DNA from: a virus
Length of the DNA: 24,878 bases
Virus record (IMG/VR): IMGVR_UViG_3300032285_004733
Location: 1 to 24,878 of that record
Reading direction: 5' to 3' (one strand)
A program made the position numbers and the translations under genes. The notes beneath the pieces were generated by a model, which made no database searches, was not told where the DNA came from, and was given only the letters and a program-made list of their open reading frames with translations. How positions within the stretch are numbered: position 1 is the stretch's first letter; each line of letters opens with the position of its first letter. Of this stretch, positions 1-8,587 are shown in pieces.

Positions 1-720
1 CCTGATTATTCAAAAAATTATGTTGTGGTAGCTGACGTAGCTAGAGGAGATGGAAAAGATTACTCAGCATGTCATGTTATTGACGTATTAGAAGCAAAAC
101 AAGTAGCAGAATATAAGGGTCAGGTTGGAACTAGAGATTATGGACATATGTTAGTAGCGTTAGCTAGTGAATATAATGATGCTTTACTTGTAATTGAAAA
201 TGCTAATATAGGATGGGATACAGTACAAACAGTTGTAGATAGAGGATATAGAAACATGTATTATTCATCTAAGTCTGATACTACAAATATAAGCATGGAT
301 AATTTTTTAAATAGAAATGAAAATAATTTAGTACCTGGTTTTTCAAATACAATAAAAACACGTCCGTTGGTTGTTTCTAAATTAGAAGCATATATGAGAG
401 ATAGAGCTTGTATAATTCAATCACGTCGATTACTTGAAGAATTACGAACATTTATTTGGAAAAATGGTAAAGCCCAAGCTACAGATGGTTACAATGATGA
501 TCTTGTAATGGCATTTGGTATAGGTATGTTTTTAAGAGATACAGCTTTACGTTTTCAACAAACAGGAATGGATTTAGCTAGAGCTTCGCTTGGAGGAATA
601 GGAAAAGTATCATATCTTAGCGGTCCAACCACATATAATCCTCATTCACCAACCCAACAAAATCCATGGCAGATGGATACAGGTAATGGAGGTATGGAAG
701 ATATTAGCTGGCTGATATAA
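1..720 (+). CDS. Terminase large subunit, C-terminal nuclease domain (gp17-like), 5' partial
   Basis: The packaging motor's nuclease cuts concatemeric phage DNA at the start and end of head filling. The reading frame is open from base 1, so the gene begins upstream; the GTG at 25 is an internal valine. About 239 residues are visible. Three acidic clusters expected of the RNase H-like terminase nuclease fold can be seen: Asp12 in VVVADVARGDG, Glu66 in LLVIENANIG, and Asp166/Asp167 in DGYNDDLVMA. The N-terminal ATPase domain (Walker A and B) lies outside the window. The C-terminal tail ends in NGGMEDISWLI, which may be the portal-contacting end. The portal gene follows after 29 bases, as terminase and portal usually neighbour each other. 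The family assignment is from motif recognition and is strong. Confidence 0.93.
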   Translation, partial: PDYSKNYVVVADVARGDGKDYSACHVIDVLEAKQVAEYKGQVGTRDYGHMLVALASEYNDALLVIENANIGWDTVQTVVDRGYRNMYYSSKSDTTNISMDNFLNRNENNLVPGFSNTIKTRPLVVSKLEAYMRDRACIIQSRRLLEELRTFIWKNGKAQATDGYNDDLVMAFGIGMFLRDTALRFQQTGMDLARASLGGIGKVSYLSGPTTYNPHSPTQQNPWQMDTGNGGMEDISWLI

Positions 721-724
721 ACAA

Positions 725-733
725 ATATTTATA
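725..733 (+). promoter_or_regulatory. ATATTTATA element upstream of portal gene (candidate late promoter)
   Basis: Nine-base ATATTTATA ends 16 bases before the portal start codon, in the 29-base gap after the terminase stop. The same nonamer precedes five other genes in this window. A promoter role is inferred from its recurrence and from two copies sitting directly after terminators; it has not been shown experimentally. Confidence 0.5.
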
Positions 734-749
734 ACATATACAAATTATT

Positions 750-2639
750 ATGGGATTATTTCAAAATCTTAAACGTTTATTCTCTTCAGACGTTGTTATT
801 AGGAACATAGGTGGAGATGAGTTAAGAGTAATAGACACAGATCGTATTCAATCATTAGGTACATTACAAACTAACGCGTTAGTTGATAGGTTTACTAAAA
901 TATACACAACATCTGGTGCTGGAATTTACAATGTAAACAACGTTTACAACTACCAAACATTAAGAGTACAACTTTATACTGATTATGAATCAATGGATAC
1001 AGACGCTATTGTGGCCTCTGCACTTGATATTATAGCTGATGAATGTACTTTAAAAAATGAACATGGAGAAATGCTTCATATTCGCTCAAGTGACGAAAAT
1101 ATTCAGAAAATACTTTATAATTTATTTTATGATGTATTAAATATTGAATTTAACTTATGGAGTTGGGCTCGTAATATGTGTAAGTATGGAGATTTTTATC
1201 TTAAATTAGAAATTGCTGAAAAATTTGGTGTGTATAATGTAATACCATTTTCAGCTTATTCAATTATACGTGAAGAAGGAACTGATGTTAAAAATCCAAC
1301 GTATGTTAGATTTAAATATGACCCAACAAGTGTATCTGGTATTACATCTCCACAAACACAATATGCTTTAGGCACATCTACATCAGATATTTACTTTGAA
1401 AACTACGAAATGGCTCACTTTAGATTAATAAGTGACGTTAACTATTTACCTTATGGTAGAAGTTACCTAGAACCAGGTCGTAAGATATTTAAACAAATGA
1501 TATTAATGGAAGATGCGATGTTAATACATCGTATTGTTCGTGCTCCTGAAAAGAGAATATTTTATATGAACGTAGGTGCTATTCCTCCAAACGAGGTAGA
1601 AGCATTTATGCAAAAAACAGTACAAAAACTTAAGAAAGTACCTTATGTCGACCCAACAACTGGTCAATATAACCTTAAGTACAATATGATGAACATGATG
1701 GAAGACTTTTACATACCTGTAAGAGGAAATGACCAATCAACTCGTATTGATACAGCAAAAGGATTAGAATATAACGGTATTGAAGACGTTGCTTATTTAA
1801 GAGACAAATTATTTGCTGCTCTTAAGATACCTAAAGCATTTATGGGATATGAAAAAGATTTAACTGGTAAAGCTACATTAGCAGCCGAAGATATCAGATT
1901 CGCTCGTACAGTTGAACGTATCCAAAGAATATTATTATCAGAATTAACCAAAATTGCCTTAGTACATTTATATAGTCAGGGATATGATGGTGAGTCTTTA
2001 ACAAATTTTGATTTATCATTAACTACACCTTCTATCATTTATGATCAAGAACGTATAGCGTTAATGAAAGAAAAAGTTGATTTAGCTTCACAAATAATGG
2101 AAAATAATTTGTTACCAACAGATTGGATTTACGATAGTATATTCCACTTTAGTGAAGATCAATTTGATGAATATCGTGATTTAATAGCTGAAGATAAAAA
2201 ACGTAAATTTAGACTAACTCAAATTGAAGAAGAAGGAAATGATCCATCAGAAACAGGTCAAGTATATGGTACACCACACCAACTAGCAACAGCATATGGT
2301 AAAGGTAGAAATGATGGTGAAGTACCAACAGGATATAATGAGAAAAATCCAAATGAACCAGTACACTTAGTTGGTCGTCCTGAAAAATCTGTATCAAATA
2401 TTAATAGACAAGATAACGCTTTTGGTAAAGATCGTCTTGGAACTAAAACATATCGCGCTGCAGGAGCAGACCAAGAAGATGTTTTAGCTAAAACCCAATG
2501 GAAGGGTGGTTCACCTTTAGCATTAGAAACGTATCTAAAAAATAAAGCAATGTTTGAAAAACTACCAGTGAGTCGTAAAACAACATTATTTGAAAATGAT
2601 ATGTTAAATGAAGATAATATTCGCGATGAAATTAAATAA
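750..2639 (+). CDS. Portal protein (gp20-like)
   Basis: This is the dodecameric ring at the unique head vertex through which DNA enters and leaves, and on which prohead assembly is nucleated. It is 629 aa, longer than T4 gp20 (about 524 aa). Recognisable features are the N-terminal MGLFQNLKRLFSSD start, the DAIVASALDIIADECT segment (about residues 87-103), and the stretch around residues 338-367 containing IEDVAYLRDKLFAALKIP, which matches the gp20 pattern of a displayed helix followed by a proline-rich turn. The last 110 or so residues (from about 515) are polar, glycine- and lysine-rich and probably account for the extra length. The start ATG has no Shine-Dalgarno but lies 16 bases after an ATATTTATA element. 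Position directly after the terminase supports the call. Confidence 0.9.
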   Translation: MGLFQNLKRLFSSDVVIRNIGGDELRVIDTDRIQSLGTLQTNALVDRFTKIYTTSGAGIYNVNNVYNYQTLRVQLYTDYESMDTDAIVASALDIIADECTLKNEHGEMLHIRSSDENIQKILYNLFYDVLNIEFNLWSWARNMCKYGDFYLKLEIAEKFGVYNVIPFSAYSIIREEGTDVKNPTYVRFKYDPTSVSGITSPQTQYALGTSTSDIYFENYEMAHFRLISDVNYLPYGRSYLEPGRKIFKQMILMEDAMLIHRIVRAPEKRIFYMNVGAIPPNEVEAFMQKTVQKLKKVPYVDPTTGQYNLKYNMMNMMEDFYIPVRGNDQSTRIDTAKGLEYNGIEDVAYLRDKLFAALKIPKAFMGYEKDLTGKATLAAEDIRFARTVERIQRILLSELTKIALVHLYSQGYDGESLTNFDLSLTTPSIIYDQERIALMKEKVDLASQIMENNLLPTDWIYDSIFHFSEDQFDEYRDLIAEDKKRKFRLTQIEEEGNDPSETGQVYGTPHQLATAYGKGRNDGEVPTGYNEKNPNEPVHLVGRPEKSVSNINRQDNAFGKDRLGTKTYRAAGADQEDVLAKTQWKGGSPLALETYLKNKAMFEKLPVSRKTTLFENDMLNEDNIRDEIK

Positions 2640-2644
2640 ACTAC

Positions 2645-2653
2645 ATATTTATA
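2645..2653 (+). promoter_or_regulatory. ATATTTATA element upstream of the 284-aa gene
   Basis: An exact copy of the nonamer in the 36-base gap between the portal stop and the next start, 22 bases before the ATG at 2676. Candidate late promoter for the run of core-region genes that follows; its role is inferred from recurrence. Confidence 0.5.
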
Positions 2654-2675
2654 GGTAGTATCATTATACTAAATT

Positions 2676-3530
2676 ATGCGTATTAAACATAACAAATTTC
2701 GTAACACAGGTGTATTATTTGAGCTATTAGTGCGTCAAATTGCATCTGATACGTTAGCAAATACCGACTCTAAAGCGGTAAAAATTGTAAAAAAATTTTT
2801 TACTAACAGTGAATTAGCAAAAGAACATAAACTTTACCACACTATCTTAACCGCACCTCGTTTAAGTGAAGGTAAAGCTGAATCTTTAATTAATACCGCT
2901 GTTGATCTAGCTAAAAAATTAAAAAAAGAAGAATTACTTAAGGAAAAATACAACTTAATTAAAGAAATTAAGAAACATTATAACTTAGAAAGCTTCTTTA
3001 AGTCAAAAGTAAACAACTATAAAACATTAGCCGCCGCTTATACATTATTTGAAGCAGCAATGGAAAATAAGTTTGTTGAACCGAAACAAATCGTGATCAA
3101 TAAACTTACTATTATGGAACATATCACGAAAAAACAGTTAATTGAGAATACTGATTCGGATGAACTTAAAAGTTTCAATAAAGAAGATAAAAATATACGC
3201 ATATTAGCATACAGAATGTTAATTGAAAAATTCAATTCTAAATATTCTGACTTAAGTGACAGACAGAAAAATGTACTTAAAGAATTTATTAATAATATAT
3301 CTAATCCTGAACATCTTAAAACTTACATTAACGAAAACCTAAATAAAGTTAAACAAGAACTAACTGATTTAGCTAAACAAGTTAATGATAAGACAACTGA
3401 AATTAAGTTAAACGAAGTTATAACGTTAATTAAACCGATATCTACTAAATCATCTGTAAAAGATGACCATTTAGTAACCTTACTTCAATATCAGCAGTTA
3501 GCTGAAGAAATCAAAAAAGTAAATGGATAA
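2676..3530 (+). CDS. Uncharacterised head-region protein, 284 aa
   Basis: I do not recognise a named family. The protein is lysine-rich and looks almost wholly alpha-helical. It begins [20 protein letters not shown], followed by long amphipathic helices such as [18 protein letters not shown] (about residues 73-90), and ends in a helix rich in Lys and Glu. There is no signal peptide, membrane segment or catalytic motif. Its place between portal and protease, where T4 carries the prohead core genes 67 and 68, suggests a core or internal head protein, but this rests on position only. It overlaps the next gene by 8 bases (stop at 3528-3530, next ATG at 3523), so the two are probably translationally coupled. 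Confidence 0.8.
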   Translation: MRIKHNKFRNTGVLFELLVRQIASDTLANTDSKAVKIVKKFFTNSELAKEHKLYHTILTAPRLSEGKAESLINTAVDLAKKLKKEELLKEKYNLIKEIKKHYNLESFFKSKVNNYKTLAAAYTLFEAAMENKFVEPKQIVINKLTIMEHITKKQLIENTDSDELKSFNKEDKNIRILAYRMLIEKFNSKYSDLSDRQKNVLKEFINNISNPEHLKTYINENLNKVKQELTDLAKQVNDKTTEIKLNEVITLIKPISTKSSVKDDHLVTLLQYQQLAEEIKKVNG

Positions 3531-5355
3531 AAAGAAATTAAAACAGGAATTAGCCACCGCTCTTAGAAAAGAAATGTCTGGTACTGGTACTGGAGCTTCT
3601 GTTACTGCTGGCGCTGGTGAAGGTGTAGCTACAAAATACGCTTTTGGTAAAAGTAATAACAAAGGTACTCCTAAAGATTGGAAAGCAGCTCCATCAATTC
3701 CAAATCGTCCATCTAAAGCTATGGATTATAAAGAATTATGGGAAGATTTTAAAGTAGGAGACAAAATAACTTACTTAGGACACCCAGGTGAAATTACAGC
3801 TGTTAATAAAGAAATGAGTGGTGATATTACTTATAATGTTCTTTATGATAAAGGAACAGGTAAAACCAAAGTAACAAATGTATGGAATAAAGGTGGTGAA
3901 ATTAAACCATTAAAAGAAATAGATAGAAATGATCGTGTTTTAATGGCCATGAGAGCTAAAAAAGATGCCCAAAAACCAGTAGCTTCAATACCATCAAAAC
4001 CAACAATATCACCAGCTATTAAAAATGCAGATAAAATTAAAGTGCTTATGAATCATAGAGCGCAAATAATGCGTGATATGGAACAAGAAGCAGAACCAGA
4101 AGGTGGACCAATCGCTGATAGATACGGTGAGGAATTGAATAAAATTGATAAAGTACTTGCTGCATTAAAAGGACAAAGCGAAACTAATCCATATATGGAT
4201 AAAGGAGAAATTGAAAGAAGAGCAGCTATGATTGAATTAAATACTAAAATGAATAATACATCAGATAAAATTCATATTGGTACAGATACTAAAACTGATT
4301 CTGATATTTATTTTGAACCAGCAACAGGTACTTTTTCTATTAATGTAATTGATGCTGCGGGAAACAGAACCAATAAATTACAAGTTAATACTATCGATGA
4401 TGTATTAGCTAAATTTCCAAACTGGAAATGGACAAGAGAAGGTGAAATTGAATTTCAACCTGAAGAACAAGATGATGATGAAGGTACTTATGATTGGTTT
4501 ACTAATAAAAATATAAAAGAAGACGATAGTACTGATAAAATATTAGCTTATCTACAAGCAGCAAAACAACAAGGTAAACTATCTCCAGATGCTCAAAAGG
4601 TTTTAATACAATGGATGAACAGTCCAGGTGCTTCAAGAGAAGAAATTATTAAAGTATTAAGACAATTAACTGGTGTGTATTTAAATGAAGAATATAAAGT
4701 AGATGATATAATTCATTTTAAAGATGGTGAAGATTGGAAAGTAATGAAAGTAAAAGATAAGGTTAATAAACTTGTTATTAAACCTTATAACGAAAAAGCC
4801 AAAGAAAATAACACTAGTTTAGAAATTGATGTTGACCTAGATTATGTTAAGAAAAATCTAAATAAAGATGATAATACTAATATAACAATACTAGATATAA
4901 AACCAGGAAGAGATTCAGGATATTCTAGAGGAGCTATAGGTAGTTATTATGATATAAAATTGTCTAATGGAAAAACCATCGAAGCAAGTGATGAAGATTT
5001 TTTAGAAAGATTTAAAGAATTAAGAACAGATGATAAATTACCATTCAAACAACTTAAACAAGTATTGGTAGGAAAAAAATGGAATGAACTTGATGAATCT
5101 TTAAATGAAGGATATGCTCGTTTTAGAAACGAAACCAAAACACGTACTAAACCAGAACAATTCCATAGTGCAGTTAAACAAGTAAAACAAAAAGTAAACG
5201 AAATTAATCGTTTATTTGAATATATGAATCGCTTACAAAGTGAATTAAGCGAAAGTGAAGGTGGATTGAAATATAAAAAATATACTGAAAAATCAATCCA
5301 ACAAATTAAAGAATCAACAAAATCCTTATTTTTTAAATCAACAAAACTAAAATAA
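3523..5355 (+). CDS. Uncharacterised head-region protein with SH3/KOW-like segments, 610 aa
   Basis: No named family is recognised. The N-terminus ([20 protein letters not shown]) is a short basic helix followed by a Gly/Thr/Ala-rich linker. Residues about 75-125 ([19 protein letters not shown]) read like a small SH3/KOW-type beta barrel, and a second similar stretch lies near residue 390 ([20 protein letters not shown]). The middle is acidic and polar. The last 85 or so residues, from [13 protein letters not shown] onward, are predicted helical or coiled coil ([18 protein letters not shown]). Several L-x-E tripeptides (SLNE, ELSE) match the T4-type prohead protease consensus. It starts inside the previous gene and ends 2 bases before the next. 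A prohead-core or internal-protein role is inferred from context. Confidence 0.78.
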   Translation: MDKKKLKQELATALRKEMSGTGTGASVTAGAGEGVATKYAFGKSNNKGTPKDWKAAPSIPNRPSKAMDYKELWEDFKVGDKITYLGHPGEITAVNKEMSGDITYNVLYDKGTGKTKVTNVWNKGGEIKPLKEIDRNDRVLMAMRAKKDAQKPVASIPSKPTISPAIKNADKIKVLMNHRAQIMRDMEQEAEPEGGPIADRYGEELNKIDKVLAALKGQSETNPYMDKGEIERRAAMIELNTKMNNTSDKIHIGTDTKTDSDIYFEPATGTFSINVIDAAGNRTNKLQVNTIDDVLAKFPNWKWTREGEIEFQPEEQDDDEGTYDWFTNKNIKEDDSTDKILAYLQAAKQQGKLSPDAQKVLIQWMNSPGASREEIIKVLRQLTGVYLNEEYKVDDIIHFKDGEDWKVMKVKDKVNKLVIKPYNEKAKENNTSLEIDVDLDYVKKNLNKDDNTNITILDIKPGRDSGYSRGAIGSYYDIKLSNGKTIEASDEDFLERFKELRTDDKLPFKQLKQVLVGKKWNELDESLNEGYARFRNETKTRTKPEQFHSAVKQVKQKVNEINRLFEYMNRLQSELSESEGGLKYKKYTEKSIQQIKESTKSLFFKSTKLK

Positions 5356-5357
5356 AA

Positions 5358-6056
5358 ATGGCAGACAATTTTGATATGAAAAAATTCCTAACAGAAAATA
5401 AGTTAGGACCTTACGCTAAAGCTAAAGCAAATGAAGACATGGGTCATGATATTGAAGATGCTGAAGCTGAAAAACAAATGGATTTCTTAGCTGAATTTGA
5501 AAATGAAGCTAAAGAAGAAGAACAATTTGGTGGTGTTAACGAAGCAGTTGACCAAGCTAAAGTACAGGAAATGTATGATAAAATTACCGCTGTAATTTCT
5601 AAAGTAGCTAAAAAATTATCTGACGATGACGCTTCTGCTCTACATGATAAATTAAAATCATTTTTCAATAAATTATTTGAAACTAAAAAACCAGTTGAAG
5701 AATCAATGGATCTTAATAAAATAGCAAGTGCTGATGATAAACTTCGTAGATTAATTAGTAATATATCTACTAACTCTAATATTCCAACTGCTGATAAAGA
5801 AGGTTTATTAGATGCTTTAAGTGAATTACAAGATTTTGTTGATGAAGTAGGATTTGATGCTGAAGTAGGACAAGACGAAGAACCAGTTAGTGATTATTCA
5901 AGACGTAGACAAAATGAATTAAGTGAAGCATCAGATAATCCTGAAGGTGATAAATTAGTATTAGGTTTTCTTAAAAGAATAGCTAAAGACTTTGATTATC
6001 CAGTAGCCCAAGCAGCTATGTTTGTTAAAGAAAGAATTAAAAAATTAGGATATTAA
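5358..6056 (+). CDS. Acidic putative prohead core protein, 232 aa
   Basis: Not assignable to a named family. The start MADNFDMKKFLTENKLG resembles in form the T4 capsid-targeting leader, which also ends in a hydrophobic-x-Glu cleavage site (T4 internal proteins end ...EFIAE). Here FLTE at residues 10-13 would be the cut. The rest is acidic (for example residues about 30-62 with runs of Glu) and helical, with a central segment VQEMYDKITAVISKVAKKLS and a C-terminal helix ending RIKKLGY. There are no transmembrane or enzymatic motifs. It is two bases from the upstream gene and ten from the downstream one, so they very likely form one operon. Core or scaffold-associated function is an inference from composition, leader and position. 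Confidence 0.78.
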   Translation: MADNFDMKKFLTENKLGPYAKAKANEDMGHDIEDAEAEKQMDFLAEFENEAKEEEQFGGVNEAVDQAKVQEMYDKITAVISKVAKKLSDDDASALHDKLKSFFNKLFETKKPVEESMDLNKIASADDKLRRLISNISTNSNIPTADKEGLLDALSELQDFVDEVGFDAEVGQDEEPVSDYSRRRQNELSEASDNPEGDKLVLGFLKRIAKDFDYPVAQAAMFVKERIKKLGY

Positions 6057-6066
6057 AATTAAGACA

Positions 6067-6654
6067 ATGAAAAAACCAATAAACGAAATAGCAAAATTAA
6101 AACGCTTAGCTGGCTTAATCACTGAAAGTGAATACCAAGAAGAAGTAGCAAACGTAGAAGAAGCTAAAACTCCAGTTTCTAAAGATAAAAAAATTCAAGT
6201 AATTAAAGAATGGATTTGGTACACATGCGATGAAGGGCAAATGAAAGATGATATCAACAAATATAATAAAATGGTTGATATGTATTTTGCTGATAAAGAT
6301 GATGTAACTAAAGAAGATTTTAAAAAGATTTGGGCTAAAGTGACTGAAGAATATGGTGTTGGTGATGTAGGTGCAGATTGGGACGCATTTCCTGAAACAT
6401 GGAATGATGTACAAAAAGGTAATTTAGTTGATCCTACACAACAATATGAAGGTAAAGAAAAAGTAGAAGAAGTAGAAAAAGTAGAAGAAGTAAGTGGTGA
6501 AGCATTTAAAAGAATGAATAGTTTAGTTAATAGAAATCATATTTTAAGTTTATTAGCTGCCGCTGAAGGTATAATGGGAGATTTATCTGCTGATGGATTT
6601 GAAGTTGAAGATATTCGTGATTATATTAATCAAATTATAGTAAACGATATTTAA
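6067..6654 (+). CDS. Putative prohead core / internal protein with RLAGL leader, 195 aa
   Basis: Unrecognised family. The N-terminus MKKPINEIAKLKRLAGLITE is notable. The KRLAGLI peptide reappears in variant form at the C-termini of the proteins at 9225 (NRLQKLAGLK) and 10207 (RRMQQLAGIIK). It is followed at once by I-T-E, a match to the (L/I)xE cleavage consensus known for T4 gp21. The body contains a Trp-rich globular part (EWIWYTC, IWAKVTEEY, DWDAFPETW, about residues 50-120), then a short acidic Lys-Val-Glu linker (about 130-145), and a helical C-terminus. A cargo or core protein with a cleavable targeting leader is plausible, but only by analogy with T4 internal proteins. The next gene starts two bases after the stop. 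Confidence 0.78.
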   Translation: MKKPINEIAKLKRLAGLITESEYQEEVANVEEAKTPVSKDKKIQVIKEWIWYTCDEGQMKDDINKYNKMVDMYFADKDDVTKEDFKKIWAKVTEEYGVGDVGADWDAFPETWNDVQKGNLVDPTQQYEGKEKVEEVEKVEEVSGEAFKRMNSLVNRNHILSLLAAAEGIMGDLSADGFEVEDIRDYINQIIVNDI

Positions 6655-6655
6655 T

Positions 6656-6784
6656 ATGGCAAAGGCAACACGCGGTGGTGATTCTAAAAAATTATCATTT
6701 GGTAAACGTAAAACAGGTAAAGCAAAAAAATCATATAACAAACACGATCGTTCTGAAAAGAATTACCGTGGTCAAGGACACTAA
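6656..6784 (+). CDS. Small basic protein, 42 aa
   Basis: A short frame running from the ATG at 6656, two bases after the previous stop, to TAA at 6782-6784. The product is very basic, with about 16 Lys/Arg in 42 residues, and has a tripartite look: MAKATRGGDSKKLSFGKRK, then GKAKKSYNKHDRSEKNY, then RGQGH. There is no hydrophobic core, so it is probably disordered or nucleic-acid bound. Its exact fit in an otherwise 141-base gap, in a tight operon of core-region genes, supports it being real. Candidate roles are a DNA-binding head protein or a neutralising partner for the very acidic scaffold; neither is shown. Its stop codon shares its last base with an ATATTTATA element. Confidence 0.72.
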   Translation: MAKATRGGDSKKLSFGKRKTGKAKKSYNKHDRSEKNYRGQGH

Positions 6785-6792
6785 TATTTATA
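6784..6792 (+). promoter_or_regulatory. ATATTTATA element 3 bases before a start codon
   Basis: An exact copy of the nonamer, overlapping the last base of the upstream stop codon and separated from the ATG at 6796 by only CAT. If it is a -10-type late promoter, the transcript would begin at or next to the ATG, giving a leaderless or almost leaderless mRNA. Confidence 0.45.
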
Positions 6793-6795
6793 CAT

Positions 6796-8583
6796 ATGAC
6801 AACATTAGAATTATATAGAAAACATAAGTCTGGCGGCATTAGTCGTGAGAAATTCTTATATGAAGTAAGACGCGATAACAATTTACCGTTTATCACTAAT
6901 TTAACCTCATACACTGATGCGGTTCAAATCCTTAAAAACAAAGGTATTGTAACTGAAGAAACTAAAGAATCTAAAGCAGATGAAGCGGTTAAAGCTGAAG
7001 TTAAGCCTAAAAAAGCTACAGAACCTAAGTTAAAAGAACTTCATATTGATTATGCTAACCCATACGAATATCGTCATGGTTTAGCTCATGAATTAGACGC
7101 TATAGGTGAATACACAGACGAAGCTTTAGAAAAAGCTAAAACAACTGTATTAAAAAATCTAGCTAAAGATGCTAATTTTTATTCTAGTTTATTAAATCAA
7201 GAAAAATCACCATATGCTTTCAAAGCACCTGAAACAGACGCTCCAGGAATGCAAGCTAAAGCTGATGGTTACTTGAAAAAAGAATTAAAGAAAGACGAAA
7301 AAGCCAATGTTAAAGATAACTTAGGTAAGAAAGAAGAAGGTTCAGCTAAACCTAAAGGTGTTAAAGTAATGCCTGATAAAGGTGTAACTGGCTCTCAAAA
7401 AACTATTAAAGAAGGATTTGATGGTAAAAAAGTAGATGACATGATTAAATCAGGTAAAATAAAACCTGAAGAAGTAAAAGCAGCTGCTGAAAAAGCTATG
7501 AAAGGTGATTCAACATCTTTGATAGCTTTAATGGCTGGTCTTCCTGGTATTAGTTTATCTGAAGACACAGTTGAAGAAGGTAAAGCAAATAAATATATTA
7601 GTGTTGAAATTGAAGGTAACGAACAATTTCCTACATTAAATAAAGTATTAATTTCTGATTATCTTAAATCAGTAATTGATCCTGAAGAAATTGAATCTGT
7701 AGACACATTTATGAATGATGAAGAAGGATTTGAAGAATCATCAATGTATTTCTTTGATGCTGATGGAGATCCAACTGAAAAAGATGTTGAAGATTGGGCT
7801 AAAATGGAAATGAGTTATTATTTATTTTCTCAACCAGATGAATTTCCAGGCAAAGATGATATGATGGAAGCTAAAATAGAAGAAAATAAAATTGGTGGTT
7901 TATTAAACGCTGTAGCAGATGATTGGGGAGAGGATAGTGATTTATATAGTGAATTAGAAGATTCTCTTTCAGGATGGGCAGATAGAAATGGTCAATTATC
8001 ACCAAAAGGTAAAATTGCTGTTAAAGCGCTTTTATCTAACTGGGATGTATTAGATGATTATGGTCATTTTTTAGACGATACATCAGATGATGATTTAGCT
8101 CCTATAGACAGAATGTATAATTCAGATGCTTGGGTACAAGCTCAAAAAGATATGAATGAAGTAGATGCTCCTGACGCTCCAAATACAAATGAGTTATCTG
8201 ATGAGAATACTTTTGAAGATCTAATGAAAAAATATGATTGGTATTATGAGATGAGTGATGATCCAAGAGAATATAACGCTGGAACTGCTCTAGATAAACA
8301 ATTAAAATCATTAGCAAAATCAATTGGTATTGATAGAGCTGTTGAATTATTTAATCAATACGCTCCTGCTGATAGAAAAGTTGCAACTTCATTTTTTCAA
8401 ATGAATGAAGATAAACATGCTAAACTTAAAGAATTATTAAAAAAAGGATTAAAAGAATTAATAGATCCTAAAGCTATTCAAGCTGCTAAAACAACAGGTG
8501 TTGTAGTTAATATACCTGCTCAAGATACAACAGCTCAAACAGCAGCTAGAAATGCTAAAATTAATTTTAGTACATACAAATAA
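6796..8583 (+). CDS. Large acidic putative internal head protein, 595 aa
   Basis: No named family is recognised. The first 60 residues (MTTLELYRKHKSGGISREKF...) form a compact, basic helical domain. They are followed by a low-complexity Lys/Glu/Ala-rich stretch (about 60-80 and 150-215) and two acidic, Trp- and Asp-rich segments: about 265-355, including YISVEIEGNEQFPTLNKV, and about 365-520, including DWGEDSDLYSELEDSLSGWA. The C-terminus (about 540-595) returns to basic helices (HAKLKELLKKGLKELI) and an Ala/Thr-rich tail. L-S-E and I-V-T-E-type sites are scattered through it. The protein lies immediately before the prohead protease, so an inner-core or ejected protein is the likeliest role, inferred from context. 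The protease gene starts 4 bases after the stop. Confidence 0.78.
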   Translation: MTTLELYRKHKSGGISREKFLYEVRRDNNLPFITNLTSYTDAVQILKNKGIVTEETKESKADEAVKAEVKPKKATEPKLKELHIDYANPYEYRHGLAHELDAIGEYTDEALEKAKTTVLKNLAKDANFYSSLLNQEKSPYAFKAPETDAPGMQAKADGYLKKELKKDEKANVKDNLGKKEEGSAKPKGVKVMPDKGVTGSQKTIKEGFDGKKVDDMIKSGKIKPEEVKAAAEKAMKGDSTSLIALMAGLPGISLSEDTVEEGKANKYISVEIEGNEQFPTLNKVLISDYLKSVIDPEEIESVDTFMNDEEGFEESSMYFFDADGDPTEKDVEDWAKMEMSYYLFSQPDEFPGKDDMMEAKIEENKIGGLLNAVADDWGEDSDLYSELEDSLSGWADRNGQLSPKGKIAVKALLSNWDVLDDYGHFLDDTSDDDLAPIDRMYNSDAWVQAQKDMNEVDAPDAPNTNELSDENTFEDLMKKYDWYYEMSDDPREYNAGTALDKQLKSLAKSIGIDRAVELFNQYAPADRKVATSFFQMNEDKHAKLKELLKKGLKELIDPKAIQAAKTTGVVVNIPAQDTTAQTAARNAKINFSTYK

Positions 8584-8587
8584 TAAT

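Noticed and set aside
3508-3535. Possible programmed frameshift joining the 284-aa and 610-aa genes at an A-rich run
   Set aside because: The A run is not in the codon phase needed for a standard -1 slippery heptamer, and the second gene has its own ATG. An ordinary 8-base overlap with coupled translation explains it.
8552-8587. Earlier in-frame TTG start for the prohead protease
   Set aside because: It would overlap the upstream gene by 32 bases and add MLKLILVHTNNN, which does not resemble the family. The ATG at 8588 gives the expected gp21 length.
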